From: Sabellastarte sp. h YS-2021
Lineage: Eukaryota > Annelida > Polychaeta > Sabellida > Sabellidae
Direction: 5' to 3'
Length of the DNA: 64,000 nucleotides
Assembly: GCA_964017235.1 (NCBI GenBank)
Contig: OZ024936.1
Span: 30,030,040-30,094,039, forward strand
This document shows positions 38,801 to 50,800 of the stretch, in pieces. Position 1 is the stretch's first letter; the number at the start of each line of letters is the position of its first letter. The notes below the pieces were generated by a model, which saw nothing but the letters and a program-made list of their open reading frames with translations, had not been told where the DNA came from and searched no databases. A program made the translations under genes and the position numbers.

Positions 38801-41800
38801 GACCACCAAAAGTCCTTGCTGAAAGTCGAAATAACGCCCGTGGTGGCCATCTTGTTTTTCAAAATGAGGCCAAAAATATTCCCAGGCAAGATTTTATGGT
38901 TATGAATATATCCTGCAAATTTGAGAAGGCTAGCTAAATTATTTTTTTGTTAGAGCAGTAACAGCCAATAATAAAGGAGGTATATGGCCTCACAGTCTAA
39001 GGTACCATTTTGAGTCATTTTAGCAGGCCTAAGGTGACTTTGAAAACAATAGCCAAGGTCAACAAACTGGATGCTGGTACTCCATCATGTACTCAAAAGC
39101 CAAAGCCATTTTCAATAGTTTTTATGCAATATAGTCAGCATTAAGTGTGAAAATATCTCCCAAAAGGCCAAAAATGGCCTATTTCTGCATGCTTACAGAG
39201 GACATATATATGTATTATATACACCAGCCATAGGATGATCTAACTTTCTGTATATGAGAACTGGGCCAAAATGTGAAAAAAATGGCCAAAATCAGACCTT
39301 TAAGAGGCCACCAGTAACCTTGAAATTGAAGGTCAAGGTCACAAAACAATAGCATTCGTGGCATTGCCCATATATACCCACATACCAAATCTGAAAGGTC
39401 TAACTAAAATATTTTTTAAGTTATCGCATCCGAAACGCGGTGGCAGTGTGACCATACTGAATCCTAAGTACTTTTGTCTGGGGATACAATTATCAGTTGC
39501 AGCAATCAGCAATCCATATATCTTTGTCATAAGAGAAAGATGTTTCAAATGTGGCAGATGAACACACTTTGGCAGAGAAAAAAGGTCACGACATGATGCA
39601 CACATACAGTTACATATACCCCATAACCAATGTCCCTCCAAGTGATAACCTTCTACACCTTATGGAATCCAACAAATAGCCCAAACAAAATTTTAAAACT
39701 CATGGTCACTATGACAAGGTCAAAGGTCAAATCAAGGTCACATCATGATGTTGTACACCTACAACCCATAACCAATATCCCTACCAAGTATCAACTTTCT
39801 ATACCATACGATTTCCAAGATACAGCCCGGACAAGATTTTATAGCTCAAAGTCACTACAGCGAGATCAAAGGTCAAATCAAGGTCACACCATGATGTTGC
39901 ACACCTACAATCCCCCACCAATGTCCCAAACAAGTACCAACTTCCTACACCTTACGGCTTCCAAGCCCAGACAAGATTTTAAAGGTCAAGGTCACTACGG
40001 CAAGTTCAAAGGTCAAAACAAGGTCACATCATGATGTTGTACACCTACACCTCCTAACCAATGTCCCTACTAAGTATCAACTTCCTACACATTACAGTTT
40101 CCAAGATATAGCCCGGACAAGATTTTATAGGTCAAGGTAACTACGGCAAGGTCAAAGGTCAAATCAAGGTCAGACTATGACGTTGCATCTACACCCCCTA
40201 ACCTACGTCCTTACTAAATATCAATTTCCTACACCTTATGGTTTCCGAGATATAGCCCGTACAAGATCTAATAGGTCAAGGTCTCTACAGCAAGGTCAAA
40301 GGTCAAACCCACCCACCCACCCACCCACCCATCTGGACACCATAGGTGAAAACAATACCCCGACAGCCTTAAGGGCTGTGGGGTAAAAACCATTCTGCCT
40401 TTTATTAAATAACTGCTTACTTCATTGGTTAAAATATAACAGGAACTATTCACTCACATTCTGCTCGATCATCTGGAATAGTATGATGGGCAGTGAGGTG
40501 TGGAAGAATCCTTTGTCATCAGAGTCAGGTTCTTGATCTCTGTGCCAGTCCTGTTAAAAACAATGGCAATAATTTAACATATAATGCTTGGCTTAGTAAT
40601 TTGCATAATATCTAAGGCTGTGACTTCGTTGGACAAATGAGACTGGATATCCATTTTGAAAGAACCAATCCTCAACTTTGTATTTGGTCTCTCAAAGAAT
40701 TATGGACATTTTCAGGAAAACGGTGACAGCCTTTATAACCTTTTTAAAAGACATGTGAAATAGGAAAACTTCCTGAATGACTTATACAGAAAAAATATAT
40801 TTTAATGAAGATAAGAATACTGCAAGAGTACATAGCACAAGTTCATCTCCATGAGTGATATATTTTTCTCTTTATGTCTAATGATGGATGTTTTACTTTT
40901 ATTATCCACCATTTTGTATCTATTTACAAATTAAATATATCCATATTTAATGAAAGAATGTGAAAAAGGCTGTTATATATACAGGGGCATCAGTATATAT
41001 AAAACCTCCATAATTAATTTGCAATTTCTCAGCCATTTCTGCATTGATTTTTATGCAACAAAAACAAGCAGAAGTGCTGCAAAAATACCTTTCTAATGAT
41101 ATTAGATATTTGTATGTGACATTGTTTCTGAATATTTTTGACACATGATAAGAAATGCTGCTATATACAAAAAAAAATATCCCGCTCTGTATATCCCCCT
41201 ATACAGGACATATGTGGCGTGTAGTGTTAAATAGCAGGTCTTTTTTTGTCTAAGAAATCTACAAATTATGCAGGCGTTCCACTGGAGCCGACCCTGTAAC
41301 TGACCCTACAACCCTAGGGTCGGTGGCAAAAGTCGTCGAGTCGTGAGAAAAAGCGCACGAAAATGCTGAGTCGGTTATGAAATCCCCGATAGGACGGTAG
41401 ACCTACAGACAGGACGTAATGGCCATCCCGACAAGACATAGGGTCGGGGATGTTTTTTGCACGGCCAGTCATAGAAGTACTACAACAAGCCCTAAATCCC
41501 TAACAGACAAGCCGCAAACACAAACAGACAAGCCGGGAGCATGTTCCCGACCATCCCAACAGGACTGATTGTTTTTGTGGGTCGGTATCTACAATTGCGA
41601 TCCTGAATCTGGATCCATATCACACTATATTCCCCACCTGAGGAAGCCAATCATCAACTTCAGGAAGCCACTGGAAGTCGGGTTGAAACTGGCAGTTACT
41701 TTGAGACACTTATCCACAGGGGAAAGCTACACATCACTGCAATACCAATGGAGAATTGGAAGAACGACCATCTGCAAATTTGTCCCCCCAAGTCTGCAAA

Positions 41801-44800
41801 GCCATTTTGAAAGAATTTCAACAAGAGTATCTGGTGTGCCCCACTGATCCTGAAGACTGGAAGAAAATTGAAGAAAGATTTAGAAACAGATGGAATGTCC
41901 CCCATGCAGTCGGTGCATTAGATGGAAAACACATTGCTATCAAGAAGCCCAAGAAGTCAGGCATTGAATATTTTAACTACAAGGGCTACTTCTCCCTGGT
42001 ACTTTTGGCTTTAGTTGATGCAGATTACAAGTTCCTGTGGGTCAACACGGGAACCAGTGGGTCATCATCCGATGCACAGATTTTCAACCCCAGCAAACTG
42101 AAAAGAAGAATTGAGAACGGAACCTTGGGACTACCACCACCTGAACCACTTGGACCTGGGGGGGCCAGATCTACACTACTTCCTACTAGGGGACGATGCC
42201 TTTGCCCTGATGCCTTGGCTGGTCAAGCCTTACAGTAGACGCCAACTGACCAGAGAGGAGAGAATAGTCAGCTACAGGATATCCAGGGGGAGAAGGGTGG
42301 TCGAGAACTCATTTGGTATACTTGTCAAGCGATTCAGGGTGCTGTTGACCACCATGGAGCAGAGGCCAAAAGTTGTCAGAGACATTGTGTTAACATGTGT
42401 GGTACTACATAACATGTTGAGAAGCCATCAGCGGGCAGCAGACAGACCACCCACTCCAGCTGACGACATACAACCACCACAGGGGGACCAGGGGGAACAG
42501 AGACATCATAAGAACTTAAGAAACCCATCGAGGGAGGCCAAACATCAACGAGACCTACTGAAAGACTACAATCACGTGGGGGCGCTGGCTGGGCAGGAGG
42601 ACAGAGTTTAAGAAGACTGAGAGGAAGAACATGCTGTCATCTATCAGTCCTTTTCAGGACTACCCAAATAATCCAAGAACTTTTATTTAGCAAAGTGTTG
42701 CCTCAAAAATAACCCCAATTTTCTAACTCTTTTTTATAATTTCCATTTCACTAAAACCATTCCCCATCACAAACACAAATCCATTCCAAACTCACTTCAC
42801 AAAAATAAATTTCATCACTTACAGCTTAAAACCCAGGTCCTCAATTTACACAGTTGACATCCCACCCCAACATGACCTGGCTTTATTCTTAGATAAAATA
42901 ACTTAAAAAATAGTATGAAAAAAAGTATCCAAATAAATACCTGAAAATATTTTATGCCAAGAATTTAAAAAAAGTGCTAAGAAATTTGTAAGACAAAATT
43001 ATACAGGTTTGCAGTCTCAGTTTAACATTTTTTTTTATTCAGTTTGTTAGTCCATTGCCACTCATATGTTTGAATATCTTGTTGGGCCTCACGTTTGTTT
43101 GTCAGTGAGTGTGCATGTGGCATTTTATTTCAAGTTGGGTTTTGGGAGGGACGTGGGTTTGATTCTGGATCTTGGTTGTTGTTTTTTTGGGGGAAGTGTG
43201 TTTTTTAAAATGGAGTTTTGTTGGGGGGTGGGGGTGGTTTTACTTTAATGTCTTAGGGGGATTATTTTTTATTAAGGGGACTTTTTGTGAACTGTTTTTT
43301 TGTGTACTGTCGGGATGTGTAAGTGTTGGACTGTGTGCTTTTTATGTTTTTGGGCAGACATGTAGCTTGTTAATTGTTTTTGCAAGATTCGGGTGGCCCT
43401 GAGAAGGGCCGGTTTTGGTGTGACTTGTGCGGGCTAATCCGCTGATTTGGGCTGACTCTGACTCTGCTGGCTGGACTGGCTGCGAGGTGTTGACTGTTCA
43501 TGATGGGTAGAAGATGGCACTGGTGATGGTGCTGGTTGAAGCTGAAGTTGAGAGGGTGAAAATGGCTGTGGTGTGTCCATCTGCTGAAACTGAAGCACAC
43601 TGGGAATAGCTCCAAAGAGACTGGATAATCCAGAAGTGTTGTGCTGACTTTCCTCCTGTGGTGAAGGTGCAACTGAAGGTGGGTTGAAAATCATCTGTCT
43701 GGAAGTCCCAGGCTGTTGGTCATCCACAACTATGTAAGAAGTTGGCTGTGCTGACGCTGATGAAGGTCTTGATGGTTGCTGTACTTTGGCAATCAATGTA
43801 ACAGGCTCTCCTGTGGCTGTCTGTGTAGGCTGCACAACTGGAATGGAGACTGGTTGAGTTTCTGCTATGGTAAGCATGTATTCACGTCCTGCTGTGGCCT
43901 GTGATGCTTCTGGAAGTTGATATGTGGTGACCTCTTGACTTTTGGTGACCTGTCTCTTGCGTTCTTCGGCCTTGTACTGTATTTCACTGAGAAGCTTCAC
44001 TGTCTCATTCCTGAAGGTCAAAAAGTCCCTTTCTTCCAGGTTTTCAATCGCAGAGTGTAGATAGTTGCAGAATGACTGTCTAGGACTTGGAGTAGGGTCC
44101 TGACGTGCACCCAGAAATGTGGAAAGCATTGACCTCATCTGGTGGAACTGATCGAAGACTGGATCTACAGAAGTGGTGGAAGTCGCGACTGGAGGCTGTC
44201 GTCGCTCGGGACTGGTGCTCGAAGGCTGATGAGTAACATCTGATGCAATGCTGATTTCCATCTCAGATTCTGTGTCCCTGGATGTATCTGGAACTGAAGC
44301 TAAGGCTGCGGCTGCAGAAGGTCTCTGGGGTGACTTGAACGCAGAAGACTTGGAAACTCCCTTCCTTCTGATGTGACATTGTAGAAAACTGAAACTATCC
44401 TTCAGCCAGGTCTGTCATTCTGTGCTCTTCTCAGCTGCTTGTCCTGACTTTGTCTGAGTGAGCTTGCCATATCTGGTATGTTGAGTCTCGAACCACTTCT
44501 TCACAGTCTTGATAGGCAAGTTTCTGGTAGAAGCTAGCTGCTCCCAAAGTCTTTCTTTCTTCTGCGTGTCTTTGAAACTGTCGTAAAGTTCCTCGTGCTG
44601 TTTAATGAACTCCATGATGGCTTCTTCGTCTCAATCACTCAGGAAAATGGACTTCATCTGGCCCTTCTTCTCTCTGGATTGAGTTGATTCTACATCAGTA
44701 TCCGTGTCAGTCTGCACTCTCTTCTCTCCCCTTTCCCGGCTCTCTTCCCTCCTCTCTCTCTCAATCCTCTCTCTGTCCCTCTCTTCCTGCTCTCTCCTCT

Positions 44801-47800
44801 CTCTCTCATCCCTCTCCTCTCTCTCCCTCCTCCTTCTCTCTATATCCTCAGCTGTATCTCCTAACTCAAACTGTGGTTGAGTGTCATTCTTTCGCCTTCT
44901 GCCCCTTGGCATGATGATCAATCAATCAATTGTACAGCTTGTTTAAAAAAAAAAACTTAAAAATAAAAGTGAAACCTCACAGAACAGATTTCACTCCCAA
45001 CCAGTCCAGCCTAGCTCAAAACTTAGCTAATTTTACAAAAAAAAATAAAAATCTAAAGAGAAGCTGCACACCAGTTGTCTCTCGACAAGTCAAAGCCCAA
45101 ATATATGCAGATATTGCCGGCCTGTTGGTTACAGTTCCTGGCTTGTCTGTTAGTGTTACAGGCTTGTCGGTTGTTGTTTACGGCTTGTCTGTTTCACTTT
45201 AAGGCCTGTCGGTTACAAATTTTCCTGACTCTAGGACCCAGTCTGTTGAAGTTACCGACTGGCCTGTAAACTTTACAGGCCTGTCGGGAACACTTACAGA
45301 CAGGCCGGCTAAAGTTACCGACTGTACTGTAACACTTCCCGCATGGTCGGTGAGTCATCACGTACAGTCTGGAAGTCCATATTTGGGACAAGCCGGATAC
45401 TTGTTACAGACAGGCCTGTTTGATTAACCGACAGGCTGGGAAGTGTAACCGACAGGCCGTTAAGTTAACCGACAGGCCTGTTGCTACAGGGCTGAAATTA
45501 GGGTCAGATACAAGGGTCGGCAATGGTCACTGACTCTCCCCGACAGGCTAGTAACTTGCAACCGACCCTAACATTGATCCCGACTCTCCAAAAATGCATA
45601 CTTAGTTACCAGCCTGTCGGCTCCAGTGGAACTCCTGCATGAGCTACAGATGTATCAGATATTATAATAGTAAATTGCAAATTTAATAAGTAAATTAAAT
45701 TTTTATAAGTTAATACCCTATCCAATGGACAATAGGTTATCCGGTCGGCGCGGACCGGCCCGCCAAACGTCAGAAAAAGACGTCCTGTGTCTCCACCGGC
45801 TAGGCCGGCCCAGTACTGTGCACTCGCCAGATGGCGTGTTGTACTTCCTTCCTGTCTAGACAACCTGACGTCATAGCATCTTTTTCGTTGTCTAAACCTA
45901 TTAGACCCCTAGTAAGCTGATAGCGGGGTCGGTGGGAGGGTCTTGTGTGTCCATTGGATAGGGTATTAACTTATAAAAATTTAATTTACTTATTAAATTT
46001 GCAATTTTATTGCGTTAATACATTCTATCCAATGGACAATAGCTGACTAATTACCGCTTGGTCGGCGGGTAAGTTACTAGGAACTAACAATTGAACTCAT
46101 GTTAGAGGTAATGACAATTCCTTCTTTAAGCCTAGGTACACTTTGAAGTCAAAAAACCCTTAAGGCTATGGTCGAATATCATCATCCAGTTAACCGGAAT
46201 GGAACCGTCAGAGTCGACCTTGCCCCCCCCCCCTTTTTTAACAGACCTGCTCTGAGGTAGGGGAAGAGAGGGATGAGTTCAGTCCCATATCATTGAATCT
46301 CCCGGAGGAAGTACGTGAGATTTTTTTTTTTTTTTTTTTGTGTTGCTCCTTAACTATATGTGTCATATATACAAATATGTACAACTATGTACATATGTAC
46401 AGATCTCCTCTAGGTACCAGTCTGTTGGTGGATTTGCTGAGCAGCCACAACAGGACCAAGATGGTAGAGCTCAGAGTCAGCCCAAGCCACATTCTTCCAA
46501 CAGGTAGAATTGAGTGAAGGTATTATGAGATTTCCAATGGCAGGCTGATAAGATCTGCTCCAAGGAGACTCCCGACTGGAAGGCCTTAGAAGCAGCAAAT
46601 GCCCTCATATCATGAGCTTTAACTTGATGTAGGGTGTGGGCATGGTGATCAGAGAGCTCATAGCATAGGATCACAGTTTGCTTGATCCATGAGGAGATAG
46701 TAGCAGGTGATATGTCCTTGTCGAAGCCTTTCTTGAAGGAGACAAAAACTAATTCTTTGTCCTGCCTAATGTCTGAAGTCCTGTCCAAATAGTAGCGCAA
46801 GGCTCTGACTGGACAAAGAGATCTATCAGACTTGAGGGATCTATCCAGTGTAGGAGCCAGGGCTGGTATGACCACTGGGGCTACACTCTCTGGACCCTCT
46901 TTGGCCAGCTGATTCTTGGAAAGAAAGCTGGGAGATGGAAACAGGGACACCTTAGACCAATCGGCTTGGTGTCTGATGTTCTTGTGCTGCCATGCATGGA
47001 TCTCACTCTTTCTTTTACCAGAACCCAGGGCCAAAAGGAAGACAGTCTTGAAGGTCAAATGTTTCAGAGATGCCTCCGTAAGAGGTTCGAAAGGAGCCTT
47101 TGTTAGCTGGTGTAATACCAGGGAAAGGTTCCAGGAGGGTACTCTCCTCCGCCCTTTGGGTCTATCTCTGTGGAAACTTTCCAAGAGACGAGTGAGATTA
47201 TCATTTTTGCTCATATTGACTGTTGTATCACCTAGTTTATCCGAAATGGCAGACCTGTATCCATCAATGGTGCTGGGCTGTAACTTCTTGTCCTCAAAGA
47301 GGTACATTAGGAAGTCAGCCACCGACTTTACAGGTGGTGACCTGAAGTCCACCTGATTAGCGTCGCACCACTTTGTAAAAATGGTCCACTTTGCCTCATA
47401 GACTGATCTGGTTGACCTTCTTTGAGGAGTCTCAATTCTTGCTGCCACTGCCTCAGAGAAGCCCTGTTCCTTGATTTTTGAGGCTCTAGGAGCCAGGCAT
47501 GGAGATTTAGATTTGTCAGATTTCTGTGAGGGATCTGATTGAAGGGCTGTGTTAGCAGACTGGGCAGGTTGGGCAGGCTGAGAGGGACCTGACTGGACAT
47601 GGTCACTAGGTCCCAAAACCAAGGCATGTTGGGCCACCCCGGGGCAATCAGAATGAGTCTCTTGCACGGGGAGTCCAGTAGCTTCTCCACCACTTTGCCC
47701 AATATGGCGGTCGGTGGGAAGGTGTATGCATCCAGATCGTCCCATGGCAGAGTAAGTGCATCCACTGCTACAGCCAGAGAGTCCGGTACTGGAGAGACAA

Positions 47801-50800
47801 ACTGAGGTAACTTGTGGTTGAACCTCGTGGCAAATAGGTCTATTTGAGGCCGGTGCCATTGGTTGCATAGTTGTTGAAATACTTCCGGAAGGAGGGACCA
47901 TTCTGTTTGGATGGTCTGACCCAGTCTGGATAGCTTGTCTGCTATCACATTTAGATGGCCTGGAATATGCCGGGCTTTTAGAGTCACTTGTCGCTGGGAA
48001 CACCAGGTCAAGATTCTCCACAGTAGGGCACACAGTGGGCCCGACCTCATGCCTCCTTCCTTGTTTATGTAAGCTACCACTGTAGTATTGTCGGTTGCCA
48101 CTAGAACTATTTTGTCTACACAGAGGTCTTGGAACTCTTTGAGGGCTAGAAACACTGCTTTGAGTTCCAGATAGTTTATGTGCAGCTTGCTTTCTGGAAC
48201 TGACCAGGACCCTCTTGCAGTGAACTCATTTAAGTGAGCGCCCCACCCTTCTTTTGATGCGTCTGTAAATATTTGCAGAGCATGTCTTACTGGGTGTAAT
48301 GGTTGACCTTGAAGCACATTGTCTTCCTCTAGCCACCATTGCAAGTGAGGGTGTAGGGACCTTGGTAGCGGGATAATCTTCTCTAGAGATTCTGGTACCC
48401 GCCAATTGTTTTTGAGATGCCACTGTATGGGTCTCATGTGTAGTCGGCCGAGGTGAACCTGTTTTTCTGTGGCTGTTAGAAGACCTATCAGGGACATAAA
48501 CTGCCGGACCGGACAGGCCGGTAGAGACAAAAGTGTTTGTATCTTGTCCTGAAGGTTTTGCCACCGGTCCGGAGTCGGTCTGACCCGGCCGGACCTGAGG
48601 TCGAACTGGTAACCTACAAAATCGAAGACCTGTTTGGGTTCCAGTTCTGATTTCTCCAAGTTCACCAGCCAACCTAGGTCCTGACACATTTTGATTAGGA
48701 TTTGGGTATGCTGGAGACAAGTTTCTAGGGATCTGGCTCTCACCAATCAGTCGTCTAGGTACTGGTGGATTCTTATACCCTTGCGTATGGCCATCAGTTT
48801 TACCTCCTTTGCTAACACGGTGAACTCCATGGGAACTGTGGACAGCCCAAAGGGCAGTGCTTTGAATTGATAAGTCCGGCCCTGGACATGAAATCTTAGG
48901 TATTTTCTGGATTGTTCCTGTATCGGTATGTGGAAGTAGGCATCCTTGAAGTCTACGGAGGTGACCCACTCCCCTTGCTGGAGGGATGTTCTGATGGTTT
49001 CTGGTGTCTCCATTTTGAATTTCTCCACCTTGAGGAAGAGGTTTAGTTTGCTCAGATCCAGTATTGGCCTCCATTTGTTGTTGGGTTTTGGGACTAGAAA
49101 GAGTCGATTGAAAAACCCCAGAGATGTTTGATTGTGGACCCGTTCTACTGCGTTTTTGTCCATAAGCTGATGTAATGCCTCCAACAGGTAGCTGTTCCTG
49201 TGGGGATTGACATAGCGGCTTATGACAGTCAGAGACCTTGTAAGATTTGGTCCGGTCCGGAAAGGGAGGGTGTAACCTTCCCTCAGGATTTGAACTATTT
49301 TCGGACCGGCCCCTAGATCCAGCCAAGTTTGCCAAAAGTTTTGTAGTCTGGCCCCTACAGGTAGATTGGGAGCAGCATGATTTACACTTATTGCAGATTG
49401 GACACAAGACAATGGAATGACACAAGAAACACTTTTCACAGACTTTAATGTGTAATTTCTGCAAATACAATCTACTGGCCCGGGACTTAGTTCTTTCTTT
49501 TGCGAATGCCCGGCCACAGTATGAGCATTTGTAACAACATGAGATTTTACATTTGAAAAAACAGGAGTCACTAAAGTCTGAGGAAGGCTCCCGGCCAGCA
49601 GTCGTCCCTGCAAGGGTGTCATACAGTGATTGTCATTTGTACGACTGCTGGCCCTTGGCAGGTCGGGAAGAGTAGTTGGAAGAACGTCCTTTCCCTTTTC
49701 TAAACTGTTTCTTTCCAATCGTTTTCCAAGCCGGTTTCTCCGTTGCGATCCGGTGTGTCCTTTGGACTCAAATTGAGCAATGTCTTCCTCTGCACGCTTG
49801 ATGGTTGCATCCGGGAAGAGTGTCGGTATGGGAAGAGGGGCGGCTCTCAAAGCTGTGAGGGTGTCCTGTTTGATACCCGTCCTGAGGTGGCTAAGATATG
49901 CGTCCCTACGGACCAGGGTGAGATTCCCCATAGTTATGAACACAAAATCCGACAAGATCTCCATTGATTTTGCGGCTGCTTGTGTAATGCTTCAATTGAA
50001 ATCCAGGAGGTAGTTCAATTCATCAATGGCCACCAAACTCTTGGAAGATCCTTTACCCTTACATTCAGAAGAAAGTGTCTTGATGTGATCCTTCATGTTT
50101 TGTTGGACTCTAAACAGACACCTATTAAAACTTGCCGCCTGGTTACACACTATTGAGGCTTCTCTAGCCGACCTTTCCCACCGGCGCAGCGTTTCCTGGG
50201 CTATTCTGCGTGAAGCCGGTGGAGTGGAAGATAGTCCAGTGTAACGGGCAATCCGGCTGTAACTGCTATTAAGTTTTGAAGCGTCAGTACTCCAGGTGGT
50301 CACTTTAGTTGGATCAAGCTGGGAGTCGGTGTGCAACCCGTACCATTTGGACTGTGAACGGGGAGGTCTGAGAAACACATCTTTTGCCAAACCACCGGCT
50401 TCTGAGCCACGGGAGGGATACCCTTCAGTTAGTGTCAAATTTAGTTTTCCCAGTTTCTTGCACAGCCACTCCTCTGTGGGCATTTTAATTGAAACTTTGC
50501 CTGGTGTCACAGTCTTAGGCCCTGCAAAGGGGTTGTCATCTGAGGTGGCTGTTGAGTTGTCGACCTCTGGAATATGGGACCAACCCATATAAGAGCGAAT
50601 GCCCTGCATCGTCTCTCTATAGTTCTGTTCTTCCGAAATAGGTTGGTCCTGGTCTATCACTGTCTGATCCGGGTCCTCAGAGAGTTCACCTTCCTCCGTG
50701 TATAGATCCAAAGGAGGTCGGTCCGACTGGACACTGTTGGCATCTGAGGAAAGGCTGGATACACTATCCCTTCTAGCTCTATGCAGAGTGGGAGAGCCGG

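Larger units (their letters stand above)
41269..45639 (+). mobile_element. PIF/Harbinger DNA transposon, 4.37 kb, near complete
   Basis: Terminal inverted repeats of about 24 bp begin TGCAGGCGTTCCACTGGAG (left, 41269) and TGCAGGAGTTCCACTGGAG (right, inverted, ending 45639). Flanking triplets are TTA and TGA, close to the TWA target preference of the superfamily but not identical. It holds the two proteins expected of Harbinger: a DDE transposase (+) and a SANT/MADF-like DNA-binding protein (-), convergently arranged around a ~0.8 kb gap. Subterminal regions are packed with CCGACAGGCCTGT-like words. It lies in an EXOC3 intron, 32 bp from the DIRS element. Confidence 0.93.

Noticed and set aside
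44684-44914. Plus-strand Ser/Leu/Pro-rich open frame
   Set aside because: Antisense of the Arg/Glu-rich segment of the Harbinger SANT protein; low complexity.
45194-45391. Small open frames at the right end of Harbinger
   Set aside because: They fall in the subterminal motif array, whose repeats explain them.
46916-47356. Plus-strand open frame opposite the recombinase
   Set aside because: Antisense shadow of the tyrosine recombinase; no domain.
48226-49300. Rest of the -1 frame open region across the RT domain
   Set aside because: Beyond the cysteine module it reads as a shadow of the strongly conserved RT frame; only the Cys-rich part is kept as a candidate.
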